Assembly (NCBI GenBank): GCA_026992075.1
Contig: JALXAM010000070.1
Coordinates: 36,001 to 100,000, forward strand
Length of the DNA stretch: 64,000 nucleotides
Reading direction: 5' to 3'
Source: Sedimenticola sp.
GTDB lineage: Bacteria; Pseudomonadota; Gammaproteobacteria; Chromatiales; Chromatiaceae
Below, one piece after another: positions 30,566 through 39,022 of this stretch (positions are counted from its first letter, which is position 1; each line of letters begins with the position of its first letter). The translations under genes were made by a program, and so were the position numbers. The notes below the pieces were generated by a model. That model was given only the letters and a program-made list of their open reading frames with translations, made no database searches and was not told the origin of the DNA.

Positions 30566-30655
30566 TCCAGAGTCCATTTTTGCCCCTTCACGCACCCATC
30601 GCGGAGCCGTAGGAATCCGCCTACATGAGATCCAGCACGGCCCTACATCCGCAGG

Positions 30656-30683
30656 CAAAAGAAACCCGGCACGGTGGCCGGGT
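30656..30683 (-). terminator. terminator of the element A left operon
   Basis: Stem ACCCGGC/GCCGGGT (30,664-30,670 with 30,677-30,683) followed on the minus strand by TTTCTTTT. It lies 30 bp beyond the small terminase gene. Confidence 0.75.
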
Positions 30684-30713
30684 CATGGTGAGGCGCTCTG
30701 CGGCGGGCCTGGA

Positions 30714-31274
30714 TCAGCACTCGCCCTCCCATTCGCCAGCCATCTCCGCCTGGCGCCGCGCGGCATGGTCTGACATCTCCTCCAGGAGATCGCGAACCGC
30801 CCCCTCCAGGAGGTGGTGGATGGCCGCCGCATCACTGCCACAGCCGGCGAGCTCGGTGGCGATCCGGGCCGGGAAGGCCTCCAGCAGGGTGCGCCAGGTG
30901 GTGGCGACGTCCTGAAGCACCCGCTCCACGTCCTTCCGCCATACCAGCTCCCCGGCCCGTTTGAGGTTCTCCATCTCGGCCAGTTCCGCCTTGGCCTCAC
31001 GCTCCCGGACCATGGCCATCTTCAGGCGCAGGGCCACATCCTCGCCAGGGATCTCCCCTGCATCCGGCGACCGGCCCGCCTCAGCGCTGAGGGTGCGGGT
31101 CAGATGGTGCGGGAGCGGACTGGCGCTGGCGGCAAGCTCTCGCTCGGCTTCATCCGGGTCCAGCTTGCCGTCAGCACCCACGCGGATACGGCCTTTCTGT
31201 CGCCACTTGGTGACGGTCGAGCGGTTCACCCCCTTGAGGCGGGCGAACTCGGCCATGGTCACCCGGCGGGCCAT
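30714..31274 (-). CDS. phage terminase small subunit, Nu1-like
   Basis: A 186-residue protein with an N-terminal winged-helix DNA-binding segment (MAEFARLKGVNRSTVTKWRQ) and a central region (RLKMAMVREREAKAELAEMENLKRAGELV) like Nu1/DNA-packaging small terminases, which recognise the packaging site. No large terminase gene accompanies it; the element ends 225 bp further on. In satellites such as SaPIs an own small terminase redirects a helper's large subunit to satellite DNA; the same role is inferred here. Confidence 0.78.
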   Translation of the reverse strand: MARRVTMAEFARLKGVNRSTVTKWRQKGRIRVGADGKLDPDEAERELAASASPLPHHLTRTLSAEAGRSPDAGEIPGEDVALRLKMAMVREREAKAELAEMENLKRAGELVWRKDVERVLQDVATTWRTLLEAFPARIATELAGCGSDAAAIHHLLEGAVRDLLEEMSDHAARRQAEMAGEWEGEC

Positions 31275-31672
31275 TACTGCACTTGTGGCCGATGGCCGTT
31301 CCCGACCCTCTCTGGCGGTTGGCCCGTGGCCGCGGCCAGCTCATGCTGGTGGATGGCCCAGTTGAGCTCATTCACCATGAAGGCGGCCTCGGCGATAGCC
31401 CCCAGGTGTTCCTGGATCACCAGGAGCAGGTCGGCCAGCGGTGTTCCCGCCTCTTCGTCTGACAGCCTGTTGTAGGTCTCTTCCATCACACTGCACAGGC
31501 GCAGCAGCTCGCCTTGAACGTTGATCCAGCCAGCCAGCAGACGGGCTTCCTTCAGCGCTTGGGCCGGAAGTGGATTTCGTTCCACCGGGCGAATGTGGCG
31601 CTGGATGGCATGGAAACGCCGCAGCGCTTCGGCCATGGATTTGGGGCGGCGGTCTTCGGTGTTGGTGCTCAT
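31274..31672 (-). CDS. hypothetical satellite protein
   Basis: A 132-residue helical protein of unknown function. Its ATG overlaps the stop of the previous gene (ATGA), and its own stop overlaps the small-terminase start. The central pattern LLAGWINVQGELLRL...VMEETYNRL recurs in element B at 58,890-59,266 and more weakly at 48,092-48,535, so it belongs to a family shared by both elements. Confidence 0.65.
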   Translation of the reverse strand: MSTNTEDRRPKSMAEALRRFHAIQRHIRPVERNPLPAQALKEARLLAGWINVQGELLRLCSVMEETYNRLSDEEAGTPLADLLLVIQEHLGAIAEAAFMVNELNWAIHQHELAAATGQPPERVGNGHRPQVQ

Positions 31673-31875
31673 TCGACCATCTCCTCCCCTTCGTGCAAGC
31701 AACCAAGGTCTTTGGCTATCTCCTCAAGATCCGTAGACCTATTAACGGGATGGTTCCAGTCGTTGATCACCCAATATCTACCATCGCGATCCTTGTGAAG
31801 AATCATGGCCTCGTGGCGCAATTTGCGGCGGATTCGCTTTTCAAGGGCAGATCTGGTCACGGTAACAATGCTCAT
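31669..31875 (-). CDS. hypothetical small protein
   Basis: A 68-residue basic-to-acidic protein (MSIVTVTRSALEKRIRRKL). It is coupled by 4-bp overlaps on both sides to other small genes of element A. No family was recognised. Confidence 0.6.
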   Translation of the reverse strand: MSIVTVTRSALEKRIRRKLRHEAMILHKDRDGRYWVINDWNHPVNRSTDLEEIAKDLGCLHEGEEMVE

Positions 31876-32090
31876 GACTTTCTCTCCTTCGCCATCTCGT
31901 GGCGCGTTGCGGGGTTGGCGGGTTCTTCAATGTCGATTGCGCAAATGAGCCGGGCGTCCGGGTGCTGGCGCTTAATCTCGGCCAGTGCCTGCCTGGCTTG
32001 TGTTTCGTCGTGGAATACCCGCGACAGAGGGGCGCCAATCACCAAGTTGCCGTTCGGCAGGCGTTCGTCATGCCCGATCCAGAAGTTCAT
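31872..32090 (-). CDS. hypothetical small protein
   Basis: A 72-residue protein (MNFWIGHDERLPNGNLVIGA) with overlaps on both sides. No recognised domain; it is probably part of the early operon that follows the C4-like RNA. Confidence 0.6.
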   Translation of the reverse strand: MNFWIGHDERLPNGNLVIGAPLSRVFHDETQARQALAEIKRQHPDARLICAIDIEEPANPATRHEMAKERKS

Positions 32091-32326
32091 CCCGCCACCT
32101 CCAGCGCTTCTCGAGCGCGGGCATGCCCCTCATCGAGGCCGGCGTGGAATGCGTCGAATTCTGCCGTGCCAATCTTGTAGGGGCAGCCGATGCGCGCGCC
32201 CTCGAGGCGATAGCGCAGGGCGGCCAGGACGCCCTCCTTGTAGGCGTCGGAACGCGAATTGCGGAAGGGGTGGAATGCGCGCTCGAATACCGCTTGCGCG
32301 GTGGGGCGCTGGGTGGGTGTGGTCAT
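32087..32326 (-). CDS. hypothetical protein conserved in both elements
   Basis: A 79-residue protein, the first gene after the C4-like leader. It is homologous to the 85-residue product at 48,528-48,785. Shared marks are the FHP-N/R-SR/E-AYK-GVLAA stretch, a Cys-x-Tyr, and EGH-R-RE-LEV near the C-terminus. Its position directly behind the RNA in both elements suggests it is controlled by it. Confidence 0.7.
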   Translation of the reverse strand: MTTPTQRPTAQAVFERAFHPFRNSRSDAYKEGVLAALRYRLEGARIGCPYKIGTAEFDAFHAGLDEGHARAREALEVAG

Positions 32327-32329
32327 GGT

Positions 32330-32556
32330 CTTGTCCTCAGCTTGTGGTTTCGGAGCTGCCACCCATCCCTGCCAGAGAAAGGGTGGCGACCTGCGCGGAC
32401 CTGGCAGGACCGGGGCTGAGGTCCCGGCTCCCCCGGAGGGGAATCCACGCAGGCCACCATTGATCGGGCATGAAAAAACCGCACTCGAACGAGGCGGCCT
32501 GCGCCTCAGCTGTTCCGGGCTGCCAGACCCGGGCCGCTGAATTTGCAGCGGCACAT
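32330..32556 (-). ncRNA. C4-antisense-RNA-like leader
   Basis: A non-coding stretch on the minus strand with two adjacent conserved hairpins, CCGCTG/CAGCGG around 32,534-32,551 and a CCGGG/CCCGG stem around 32,517-32,533. A GC-rich hairpin and a CGCCACCCTTTC...GGGTGGC hairpin follow just upstream of the first small gene. The same order occurs at 48,790-49,010. This resembles the C4 RNA of P1/P7-type immunity systems, whose region is often mis-annotated as Ash/Icd-like ORFs. Assignment is from memory of the motif, not a covariance search. Confidence 0.5.
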
Positions 32557-32584
32557 TCACGATGGCACATCATCCCGGATCTTG

Positions 32585-32926
32585 TCAACCGCCATTTGCC
32601 GCCTCCGCCAGGTGCGCCCGGGCCACCAGCCCCGCGATCTCGCCCCCCAGCCGGTCAACCACCTCGAGATGATGCGCGACGAAGGCCTGCGCCACCTTCC
32701 GGCAGGCCTCGATAACCGCCGCCACCTCGGGCGCGTCCAGGTCGGTGTCCGGTGGCAGCGCCAGGCTGGGCCATTGCGCCGGTTCGATGCAGCGCCGCAG
32801 GATAGCCAGGGCGTCCTCCGTGGCCGCCTGTGCCGTCTCCTCGTCGAGCCCAGCCTGGTGGTAGATCGCATGGAGAGCGGCGCGCAGGTCGCCCCGCTGT
32901 TCCGGCAGATCGAAGACGTTGCTCAT
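32585..32926 (-). CDS. hypothetical protein downstream of tape measure
   Basis: A 113-residue helical protein (MSNVFDLPEQRGDLRAALHA) overlapping the tape-measure stop by 4 bp. A very similar gene follows the tape measure in element B (49,348-49,680), so it is a fixed part of the tail cassette. Function unknown; a tail-completion or chaperone role is only a positional guess. Confidence 0.7.
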   Translation of the reverse strand: MSNVFDLPEQRGDLRAALHAIYHQAGLDEETAQAATEDALAILRRCIEPAQWPSLALPPDTDLDAPEVAAVIEACRKVAQAFVAHHLEVVDRLGGEIAGLVARAHLAEAANGG

Positions 32927-35145
32927 GTCAGCAGCCGCTTGATCTGCTCGGCATTGCGCTGGATGTGGAGGATGACGGAGCGCTCGCCGGTGGCGCCCAT
33001 GAGCACCTCCTCGGCGGCGTCGTGGCGGTTGTCCACCAGGGTGACATTGAGCTGCTGCGCGCCCGCGCCGCCGGCCGCCGGCACCAGGCCGCCGTTGGCG
33101 AACGCCAGGGCCGGGCCGCGCCAGACGGGCGGCTGGAAGTTCTGGTTCAGGCTGTCGAGGAACTGCACCCCAACCCGGCGCACGGCAGCGGCATTGAGGA
33201 CATATTCCCCAGCCGACAGCCGCGCCGGGATGCTGTCCGACGTGGCCGTGCCCGGGCCGGTGACGTAACCACCCTCGGCAAACCCGATAGCGGAAAAAAT
33301 CTCTCCGAAAATGCCGCCGATCTTGCCGGTCTTGCCAAAGTCGCCAAACAGCTTGCGCGCCAGCTGGGCCGCGATGGCTTCGGCGGCCATGCGGCGCACG
33401 GCATCCACGAACGACCGGAGCATCCCTTTCACCCCGTGATCGAACGGGTTGAAGAGGAAGTCCGCGAACGCGCTCTGGATGTTCCTGGCGGCCTGCACCG
33501 CGAACTGGTCGAGCTGCGTGCGCGCCTCCTCCGACTTCGCCGGCACTTCATCCATGGCTTCCGTCACCCGGAAGACGGCTTCGGCGTAGGTGTCCCAGCT
33601 GATGCGCCCCTCGGCCAGCAGGGTGTCGAGCTGCACCAGCTGCGCGTCCACCTCCTCCATGGGGTTGATGAGCTCGCGCCAGCGTTGCGCGGCGGCCTCC
33701 TGTTCCTGGTTGTAGGCCTCGAGGGCGCGTTGTTCCTCCTCCCGGGTCTTGGCCAGCGCCTGTGCCTGTTCGAGCTGGCGGCGCCTGGCGTCCACCGCTT
33801 CCGCCGCCTGGATCAGGGCGCGCTTCTGGTTGTCGTTGAGATCCTTGAACCGCCCGTTCTGCACTTCCCACAGCACCCGCTCGCGCTCGGTGGTGGCGCC
33901 GGTGAGGGCACTCATCTTCTGCAGCTGCGCCAGGGCGTTCTGGTAGGCTGCGGCGGTCTTGTCCGGCAACCCGGTTCCGGTGGTGGTGCCGGCTCCGCTG
34001 ACGTTGTACGGCTGGCCGGTGGGGTTGTCCGGCAGCGCCTTGGGCTGGGCCGGCTTGGGCAGCGGGCGGCTGTCATAGTAGGCCTTGATCGCCTTCTCGA
34101 TCTTCGCCAGCTCGGCGCGCAGCTCCTCTTCCGACCAGAATTCGACAACACCACCCTTGCCGAAGAACCGGATGCGCTTACCGAAGCCGATGAGCCCGCC
34201 GTTCAGTGCGTCACGGAGCTCCTGCGCCTTCTCCTCCAGGCGCACGATGTCATCGGCCGCCGCACCGTTCATCATGGCCGCGAGCTCTTCCGAGAGATAC
34301 TTCACAGCGCCCGCCGCATCCGCCACGAACCGGGCAGCCTTGCCGAAGCCCTCGATCATCGCCGTGGTGATGACGTTGATGTTGTGGACGAAGGCGGGAT
34401 CCTGGAAAAGCCGGGTGAGTTCCTGCACCCCGCGCTTGGCATCATCCAGCCCGCCAGGTGCCTCCAATAGATCGCCAAGCGCGTTCTGCAGCTGCTGGAG
34501 CGCACCGCCGAAGGTATCGGCCGCCGCCTGCGCCGCGCCCCCGAACTCGCGCTTGAGCTCCTCGAGGATCACCCGCTGCGCGCCGGCCACGTCACCGGTT
34601 TCCACCAAGGCCCGGATGGTTTGCTTCTGCGTTCGGCTGAAGCTGACACCCACCCGGGTGAGGGCGCTGATTCCTTTCACCGGATCGTTGAGCGCTTTGC
34701 CCACTTGCAAGGCTGCGCTCTTGAGGTCGGTGCCCATGGCTGTCGCCAGGTCGAGGGTGGCCCGGGTGGCCTCCTCGAAAACCCGCCCGCGGACGTTTGT
34801 GAAGGTCAGCAGCAGCGACTGCATGGAGAGGACGGCCTCATCGCCATAGGTCGTCGTCTGCTGCAGGGCCGCCGCGAAATCCACCAGCTGCTGCTTGCTG
34901 AGGCCCGCCACGCCGCCGGTGCTCTTCAGTCGCGCCTCCAGTTGGGCCAGGGCCTTCTCCTGTTCCCGGGTCGCGCGGATGACGGCACCCAGGGAGACCG
35001 CTGCACCCAGGGAAGCAAACGCGGCGTTCACCCGGCTGATGTGGCGCCCAAGGCCCTTGATGTCACGCTCGATTGCCTTGAACGTCCGCCGCGTCAGATT
35101 TTCGGCGGTGACGACGAGTGAAATCTTGTGCTGATTGAGGGCCAT
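32923..35145 (-). CDS. tail tape-measure protein
   Basis: A 740-residue protein. The N-terminus matches lambda/Mu-type tape measures (LVVTAENLTRRTFKAIERD, then ISRVNAAFASLGAAVSLGAV). The middle is long and helical, and the C-terminus carries GGYVTGPGTATSDSIPARLS, a typical tape-measure ending. Tape measures set tail length in siphophages and myophages. At about 0.15 nm per residue, the known lambda scaling, it would give a tail near 110 nm. No tube, terminator or tip genes accompany it. A near-twin lies at 49,677-51,887. Confidence 0.9.
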   Translation of the reverse strand: MALNQHKISLVVTAENLTRRTFKAIERDIKGLGRHISRVNAAFASLGAAVSLGAVIRATREQEKALAQLEARLKSTGGVAGLSKQQLVDFAAALQQTTTYGDEAVLSMQSLLLTFTNVRGRVFEEATRATLDLATAMGTDLKSAALQVGKALNDPVKGISALTRVGVSFSRTQKQTIRALVETGDVAGAQRVILEELKREFGGAAQAAADTFGGALQQLQNALGDLLEAPGGLDDAKRGVQELTRLFQDPAFVHNINVITTAMIEGFGKAARFVADAAGAVKYLSEELAAMMNGAAADDIVRLEEKAQELRDALNGGLIGFGKRIRFFGKGGVVEFWSEEELRAELAKIEKAIKAYYDSRPLPKPAQPKALPDNPTGQPYNVSGAGTTTGTGLPDKTAAAYQNALAQLQKMSALTGATTERERVLWEVQNGRFKDLNDNQKRALIQAAEAVDARRRQLEQAQALAKTREEEQRALEAYNQEQEAAAQRWRELINPMEEVDAQLVQLDTLLAEGRISWDTYAEAVFRVTEAMDEVPAKSEEARTQLDQFAVQAARNIQSAFADFLFNPFDHGVKGMLRSFVDAVRRMAAEAIAAQLARKLFGDFGKTGKIGGIFGEIFSAIGFAEGGYVTGPGTATSDSIPARLSAGEYVLNAAAVRRVGVQFLDSLNQNFQPPVWRGPALAFANGGLVPAAGGAGAQQLNVTLVDNRHDAAEEVLMGATGERSVILHIQRNAEQIKRLLT

Positions 35146-35159
35146 GTTCCGCTCCTGAT

Positions 35160-35576
35160 TCAGGTGGCTTGCGCTTCGGCCTGCACTGCGCCGGCGGCCT
35201 CTTCAGAAGCCTTCCTCGCCAGGCGTCGCATGGAGATTCGGCGCAAGAAGAATGGCGCGTTCGCAAGATAGAGCTCGATCACCAGCCGGTCGCCGGTTTC
35301 GCTGTCGAGCGAGTCCAGCCAGGCCTCCTCTTCACCGGTGGAAAGGAGAAGCATCCGGCGCAGCGCCTCGGGGTGGGCGTAGAACGTATCCAGCAGCCCG
35401 GATAGGTCGCTGCCGTCGCCGATGGTCCGATCCAGATCGGCCAGCAGCGATTCCAGCAATACCCCCAGATCGAGGCTTTGGACGAAGGTAAGCGGCTTGA
35501 CGGTGATGGTGCGCCCGTCCACCTCCAGCGTGCGAGGGGCGGATTCAGGCGTTGGCTCTTGTGCTTGCTCAGTCAT
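35160..35576 (-). CDS. tail-assembly-chaperone-like protein
   Basis: A 138-residue acidic protein with the core LEVDGRTITVKPLTFVQSLD, located directly before the tape measure, the usual place of tail assembly chaperones. These coat the tape measure before tube polymerisation. I see no slippery sequence for a G/GT-type frameshift product before the tape-measure start, 14 bp away. The element B copy is at 51,902-52,330. Confidence 0.65.
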   Translation of the reverse strand: MTEQAQEPTPESAPRTLEVDGRTITVKPLTFVQSLDLGVLLESLLADLDRTIGDGSDLSGLLDTFYAHPEALRRMLLLSTGEEEAWLDSLDSETGDRLVIELYLANAPFFLRRISMRRLARKASEEAAGAVQAEAQAT

Positions 35577-35587
35577 GCTTCAGTCTC

Positions 35588-35629
35588 CAAAAAAATGGCC
35601 TGGAGAGGCTGCGGAACAGCATCCAGGCC
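35588..35629 (-). terminator. terminator between capsid and tail genes
   Basis: Stem GGCCTGGA/TCCAGGCC (35,598-35,605 with 35,622-35,629) followed on the minus strand by a T-run. The same structure sits at the same place in element B (52,343-52,383). Confidence 0.75.
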
Positions 35630-35657
35630 CAAAACGACAGCCACAGGAGAACGCTGT

Positions 35658-36743
35658 TTACGCACCCGGGTTCTTCGCCATGGTGCGGTAATCCAAGGCT
35701 TTCACCGCGGCATCGATGCGCACCTTGAACTCGGCGCCATCGGTGGTCCAGGCGCTGCGCTGTTCGAGGTACGGCTGATCGTTGCCGTCCAGGTAGGCCA
35801 CCTCGATGGTGTCGTGCGTGTCGGGATCCGCCGTGCCGAACCAGGCCACCCCGCCAGCGGCGTCCAGTCGGGCATCGGAGATCACCTCGAAGGTGCCGCG
35901 CACGCTGTTGGAGATGGTGGTATTCATCGCGGTGTCGCCCACGTGATACTGGGATTCGGCCACCACCTTCGCCTTGCCCTCCAGGGCCACCGGCACCACG
36001 ATACGGGCCAGGCGGATGCCCAGGTTCGCGTCACCATCCTTCTGCGTCGCCATGGCGGCGCGCATGGCATCCACGCTGTCGGTGCTGATGGCCGATGCGG
36101 TGAGCAGGTTGCCGTGGGCGCTGTCGAACAGCGGAACCCCGTCGCGCATGTTGGGATTGTCCACCAGCACGGCATAAACGAGATCGCCGATGGTGCGGCG
36201 CGCGGCCCGGCCCATCTTCCGCGGAACCCGGGTGAAAGCGCCCAGGTCGTCATTGATGATCGCCTGGCGGGTGATCGCGAACAGGTTGCCATAGGTGGCG
36301 AGCTGGATGGTTTCGCCACGGTCGCCAATGGTGGCGTAACGGTATTCCGCGCCCTCTTCGACCCGCAGCAGGCTTGGGAACGTATTGAGATCCACGCGCT
36401 CGCCGGGTTTGAAGTCGCTCAGCGTGCCGGTGGTGGTCCAGGCCTCGAAGGTTTCCGGTGCCTCCTGGTAGCCCTTGAGCATGGCCTTGTTCGCCACGTC
36501 CTTGAGCAGGTTGCCGAAGTCGGTGCGGGTCAGTGCGGCGGCCACGACCTCCATCTTGTGCTGGCCACGAGCACTGATGCCGGAGCTTTCCAGGTAGTTG
36601 CGCGCCAGGGAAAAGAGCGTGTGGGCCCGGAATTCATTGCTGCGGTCATCCGCCATCAGGCCGGCCTTTGCGGCCAGCGCTGCCGTGGCGCCCTGTCGGA
36701 ACTTGTCGGAGGCCGCGAGGCCGGGGGTTGCTACGTCATACAT
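35658..36743 (-). CDS. major capsid protein (gpT-like capsid domain)
   Basis: A 361-residue protein corresponding to the C-terminal capsid half of the ClpP-like protease/major capsid fusion proteins (Mu gpT-like). Marks are FSLARNYLESSGI, NLFAITRQAIINDDLGAFTR, PLFDSAHGNLL and VDGxEFKVR near the end. The N-terminus still resembles the junction region of the fusion (DKFRQGATAALAAKAGL) but the protease is absent. A GAGGAGA site precedes the ATG. No portal, scaffold protease or decoration gene is present. Confidence 0.88.
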   Translation of the reverse strand: MYDVATPGLAASDKFRQGATAALAAKAGLMADDRSNEFRAHTLFSLARNYLESSGISARGQHKMEVVAAALTRTDFGNLLKDVANKAMLKGYQEAPETFEAWTTTGTLSDFKPGERVDLNTFPSLLRVEEGAEYRYATIGDRGETIQLATYGNLFAITRQAIINDDLGAFTRVPRKMGRAARRTIGDLVYAVLVDNPNMRDGVPLFDSAHGNLLTASAISTDSVDAMRAAMATQKDGDANLGIRLARIVVPVALEGKAKVVAESQYHVGDTAMNTTISNSVRGTFEVISDARLDAAGGVAWFGTADPDTHDTIEVAYLDGNDQPYLEQRSAWTTDGAEFKVRIDAAVKALDYRTMAKNPGA

Positions 36744-36844
36744 CGTTCATCTCCTCTTGAAATGGGTGCGGCGTGAACGCGAATGCCGCCGGTAAGTTCG
36801 CGCACGGGAGCCGCATCATCGGTCCAAAGCCATAACCGACCCCG

Positions 36845-37390
36845 CTAGCCGAGCATCAATGCGTCCCGCGCCTGACCAATTTGGCGCTTGCTCGGCTCGA
36901 TACCCTCAAAAACTCTTGCGATCCAGCGATCCCGGTTCAGCCGGCCGCCAAATTCGGCCCCGGACGCTGCTTCGGCAAGGGCCAGGAGTTCGGTGAAGTC
37001 CCTGGCGAAATTCTTGAACGCGCGGGAAGCGCGGAACCGCTCCAGCGCCTCCTCGGCAACCTTCCACCTTGCGGCCACCAAGGCCTGCTCTGCCTGCCGC
37101 TCCCGTGCCAGGGCATCGCTGAACTTGTCTTCCAGCGCCTCGATCACGGCTTCAACCTTCTCAATGGCGGCTTTGAGCTCCCGGCTCCTGTTCCTCGTGA
37201 AATTGGCCGCCTCCAGCACATCGTCCACCGTGTCAATCTCGACCGTCTGCGTTCCCTTCTCGGCTTGTTCCAGCTCGGACAGCAGTTGGCTGCGCCGCGC
37301 GATGCAGTCATCCCGGCGCTGATAGAGTTCGCGGTGGAATTCGCGCGCGGCGGTGAATTCCTGCAGGGCGGATTCAAGGTCTTTGGCCAT
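36845..37390 (-). CDS. coiled-coil protein upstream of the capsid gene
   Basis: A 181-residue, strongly coiled-coil protein. The C-terminal signature GGRLNRDRW plus ...AR-AL is shared with the element B protein at 52,446-53,003, although the coiled coils have diverged. Position directly before the capsid gene suggests a scaffold or capsid-size factor (inference only). Confidence 0.7.
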   Translation of the reverse strand: MAKDLESALQEFTAAREFHRELYQRRDDCIARRSQLLSELEQAEKGTQTVEIDTVDDVLEAANFTRNRSRELKAAIEKVEAVIEALEDKFSDALARERQAEQALVAARWKVAEEALERFRASRAFKNFARDFTELLALAEAASGAEFGGRLNRDRWIARVFEGIEPSKRQIGQARDALMLG

Positions 37391-37802
37391 TGTGTTCCTC
37401 CAGATTCCCGGTGCTCATGTTGGCGATCCTCTCTTCCAGCCGGCGCACCGCACCGGCCAGCTGCCGCGCCTCGTTCACAAGTCGCTCCGGCACCTCCACC
37501 GGCACCCCTGGCGAGGTGATACCCACCTCAGCGGATAGCGCCTGCGCAACCGCGAGCTGGCGCTGAAGCGTTGCGAGCCGAGCGGCGATCCGAGCGCGTT
37601 CCCGGCGCAGGCGGGCCGACGGCGCATCCTTCTCGGAGAGCCGACGGAGATGCGCCCGGGCATCCTCAACAGAGATTGCGCTGCCAAATGCAAGCCGAAC
37701 GGCTGCGAAGTATTGCCCGGCCATGGCGCCGGCCTGGAGAATCTCCCGAACACGGCTCCGTTCGTCTGCCCGGATCGCCTCAATGTCTCTCTCGTGCATC
37801 AT
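37374..37802 (-). CDS. hypothetical protein, helical
   Basis: A 142-residue protein. The N-terminal part (HERDIEAIRADERSRVREIL) matches the shorter 66-residue product at 54,085-54,285 of element B. The rest is a basic coiled coil. The start is taken at MMHERD, after a GTGAGG site. Overlaps the next gene by 17 bp. Confidence 0.65.
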   Translation of the reverse strand: MMHERDIEAIRADERSRVREILQAGAMAGQYFAAVRLAFGSAISVEDARAHLRRLSEKDAPSARLRRERARIAARLATLQRQLAVAQALSAEVGITSPGVPVEVPERLVNEARQLAGAVRRLEERIANMSTGNLEEHNGQRP

Positions 37803-37862
37803 GGCCTCACAGTACCCACCAGAGAGGTGTGCGACGAGTATTTCTGCAGCCAAATAGCCATT

Positions 37863-38324
37863 TCAGTGCCGACCGGACAAAAGTCCGTTGTAGACGCTTT
37901 CGGTGAGCCCTCGAAAACTGGAGGGCAAACGGTTACCGCCATACTTCAACGCGAGCAGTAAGTGTCTCTGCAGCATGGTTGGAAATGGCAGATCCCCACC
38001 TGGTGGCAGCTCTTCCATGAGCGCCAGCAGATTGCGTATCTCACCGTCCAAGAGTTGCAGGCGCTCGTGGTCGGATTCGCCATCCAGGAGCTGAAACGCT
38101 GCGGCCAGATGAAAATCGCGAATCTCTCGCAGGTAAATCACCACCCGCCGCTCTTTGCCCCGCCCGGTGGAATCAAGCTCAAGCGCCTCATCCAGCGAAC
38201 GCGCCCGCCTTTCCACCAAACGCAGCACACCATCAGCCAACCAGCGAATGGCTGATTCAGGCGGCAACCTTCCAGCGGCTGCGCTCTCTGCAATGGCGGC
38301 GATATGGCGGGCGGCCTCGTCCAT
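37863..38324 (-). CDS. hypothetical protein conserved in both elements
   Basis: A 153-residue protein. It shares with 54,317-54,784 the N-terminus (MDEAARHIAAIAESA versus MDQAAQHLRALARAA), a central HLAAA and the ending RLPSS. Unknown function. Confidence 0.68.
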   Translation of the reverse strand: MDEAARHIAAIAESAAAGRLPPESAIRWLADGVLRLVERRARSLDEALELDSTGRGKERRVVIYLREIRDFHLAAAFQLLDGESDHERLQLLDGEIRNLLALMEELPPGGDLPFPTMLQRHLLLALKYGGNRLPSSFRGLTESVYNGLLSGRH

Positions 38325-38327
38325 TGC

Positions 38328-38552
38328 TCAGTGCCGGTTTCCCCCGGAAGCGGTGATCCGATCCGCCGCAGCGGTGAGCGCCTGAGCCGCCTGCGCGAGG
38401 TGGTTCATGGCGTCGGCGAGCTCGGCCTGGCACCGGTCTTGCGCGGCCATGGGCACGGCCTCAAGCTGGTTGCGGATCAGATCCAGGCCGGTGACGGCGC
38501 GGAACAGCGGCTTGAGCGCTTCACGTTGGGCTTGCGTCAGTTTCCGTCGCAT
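38328..38552 (-). CDS. small hypothetical protein
   Basis: A 74-residue helical protein (MRRKLTQAQREALKPLF) with a GGAGGAA site. It overlaps the end of the nuclease gene by 16 bp. The 66-residue product at 54,788-54,988 occupies the same place in element B and shares an AMNHLAQA-like segment. Confidence 0.65.
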   Translation of the reverse strand: MRRKLTQAQREALKPLFRAVTGLDLIRNQLEAVPMAAQDRCQAELADAMNHLAQAAQALTAAADRITASGGNRH

Positions 38553-39022
38553 ATCTGTTCCTCCGTGTCCACGCGGGCACCGTGGGCAGTGCCTTGGGCG
38601 CCGTGGGCACGGTCGCGCACCGCAGCAGCAAAGCCGTTCAAAGACTGGAAGGTGAGGGTCCACTGCGTTTCCATCCCAGGGTGCAGCTCGGGGTTGACCC
38701 AGGCCATGGGCACCGTCACCCGCCAAGGTTGCCGATCCTCCCGCCAGATCAGGCACGGCACCCGCTCCTGGCCGGCCTGTTCCCGCGCCTGCCGCCAGAA
38801 ACGCGCTAGCAGATGCTCTGTGACCTTCGCGCGACGCTTCACCTCGATGGCGAGGCTGCGCAGGACATCGGCCGCCGGCCCCACCTCCTCCGGATGCACG
38901 ACCAGATCGCAGCCACCCTCCCGGGCCTGGTGGAGGTTGCGCACCAAGCGCACCCCCAGCAGATCCCGGATCAGGCGGGCCACATCCCGCTCACCCTCCT
39001 TGCCCTTGGCGCGGCTACCCAT
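38537..39022 (-). CDS. resolvase-like PD-(D/E)XK nuclease
   Basis: A 161-residue protein beginning GSRAKGKEGERDVARLIRD. The pattern E...GGCDLVV...LAIEVKRRAK fits an Hjc/VRR-type nuclease fold (Glu, Asp, then ExK). A role in resolving replication or recombination intermediates of the element is likely. It follows the RecE-like gene closely. Confidence 0.6.
   Translation of the reverse strand: MGSRAKGKEGERDVARLIRDLLGVRLVRNLHQAREGGCDLVVHPEEVGPAADVLRSLAIEVKRRAKVTEHLLARFWRQAREQAGQERVPCLIWREDRQPWRVTVPMAWVNPELHPGMETQWTLTFQSLNGFAAAVRDRAHGAQGTAHGARVDTEEQICDGN

Noticed and set aside
32337..32588. Ash/Icd-like open frames over the leader regions near 32.5 kb and 48.9 kb
   Set aside because: Frames are not conserved between the two elements while hairpins are; an RNA is the better reading.
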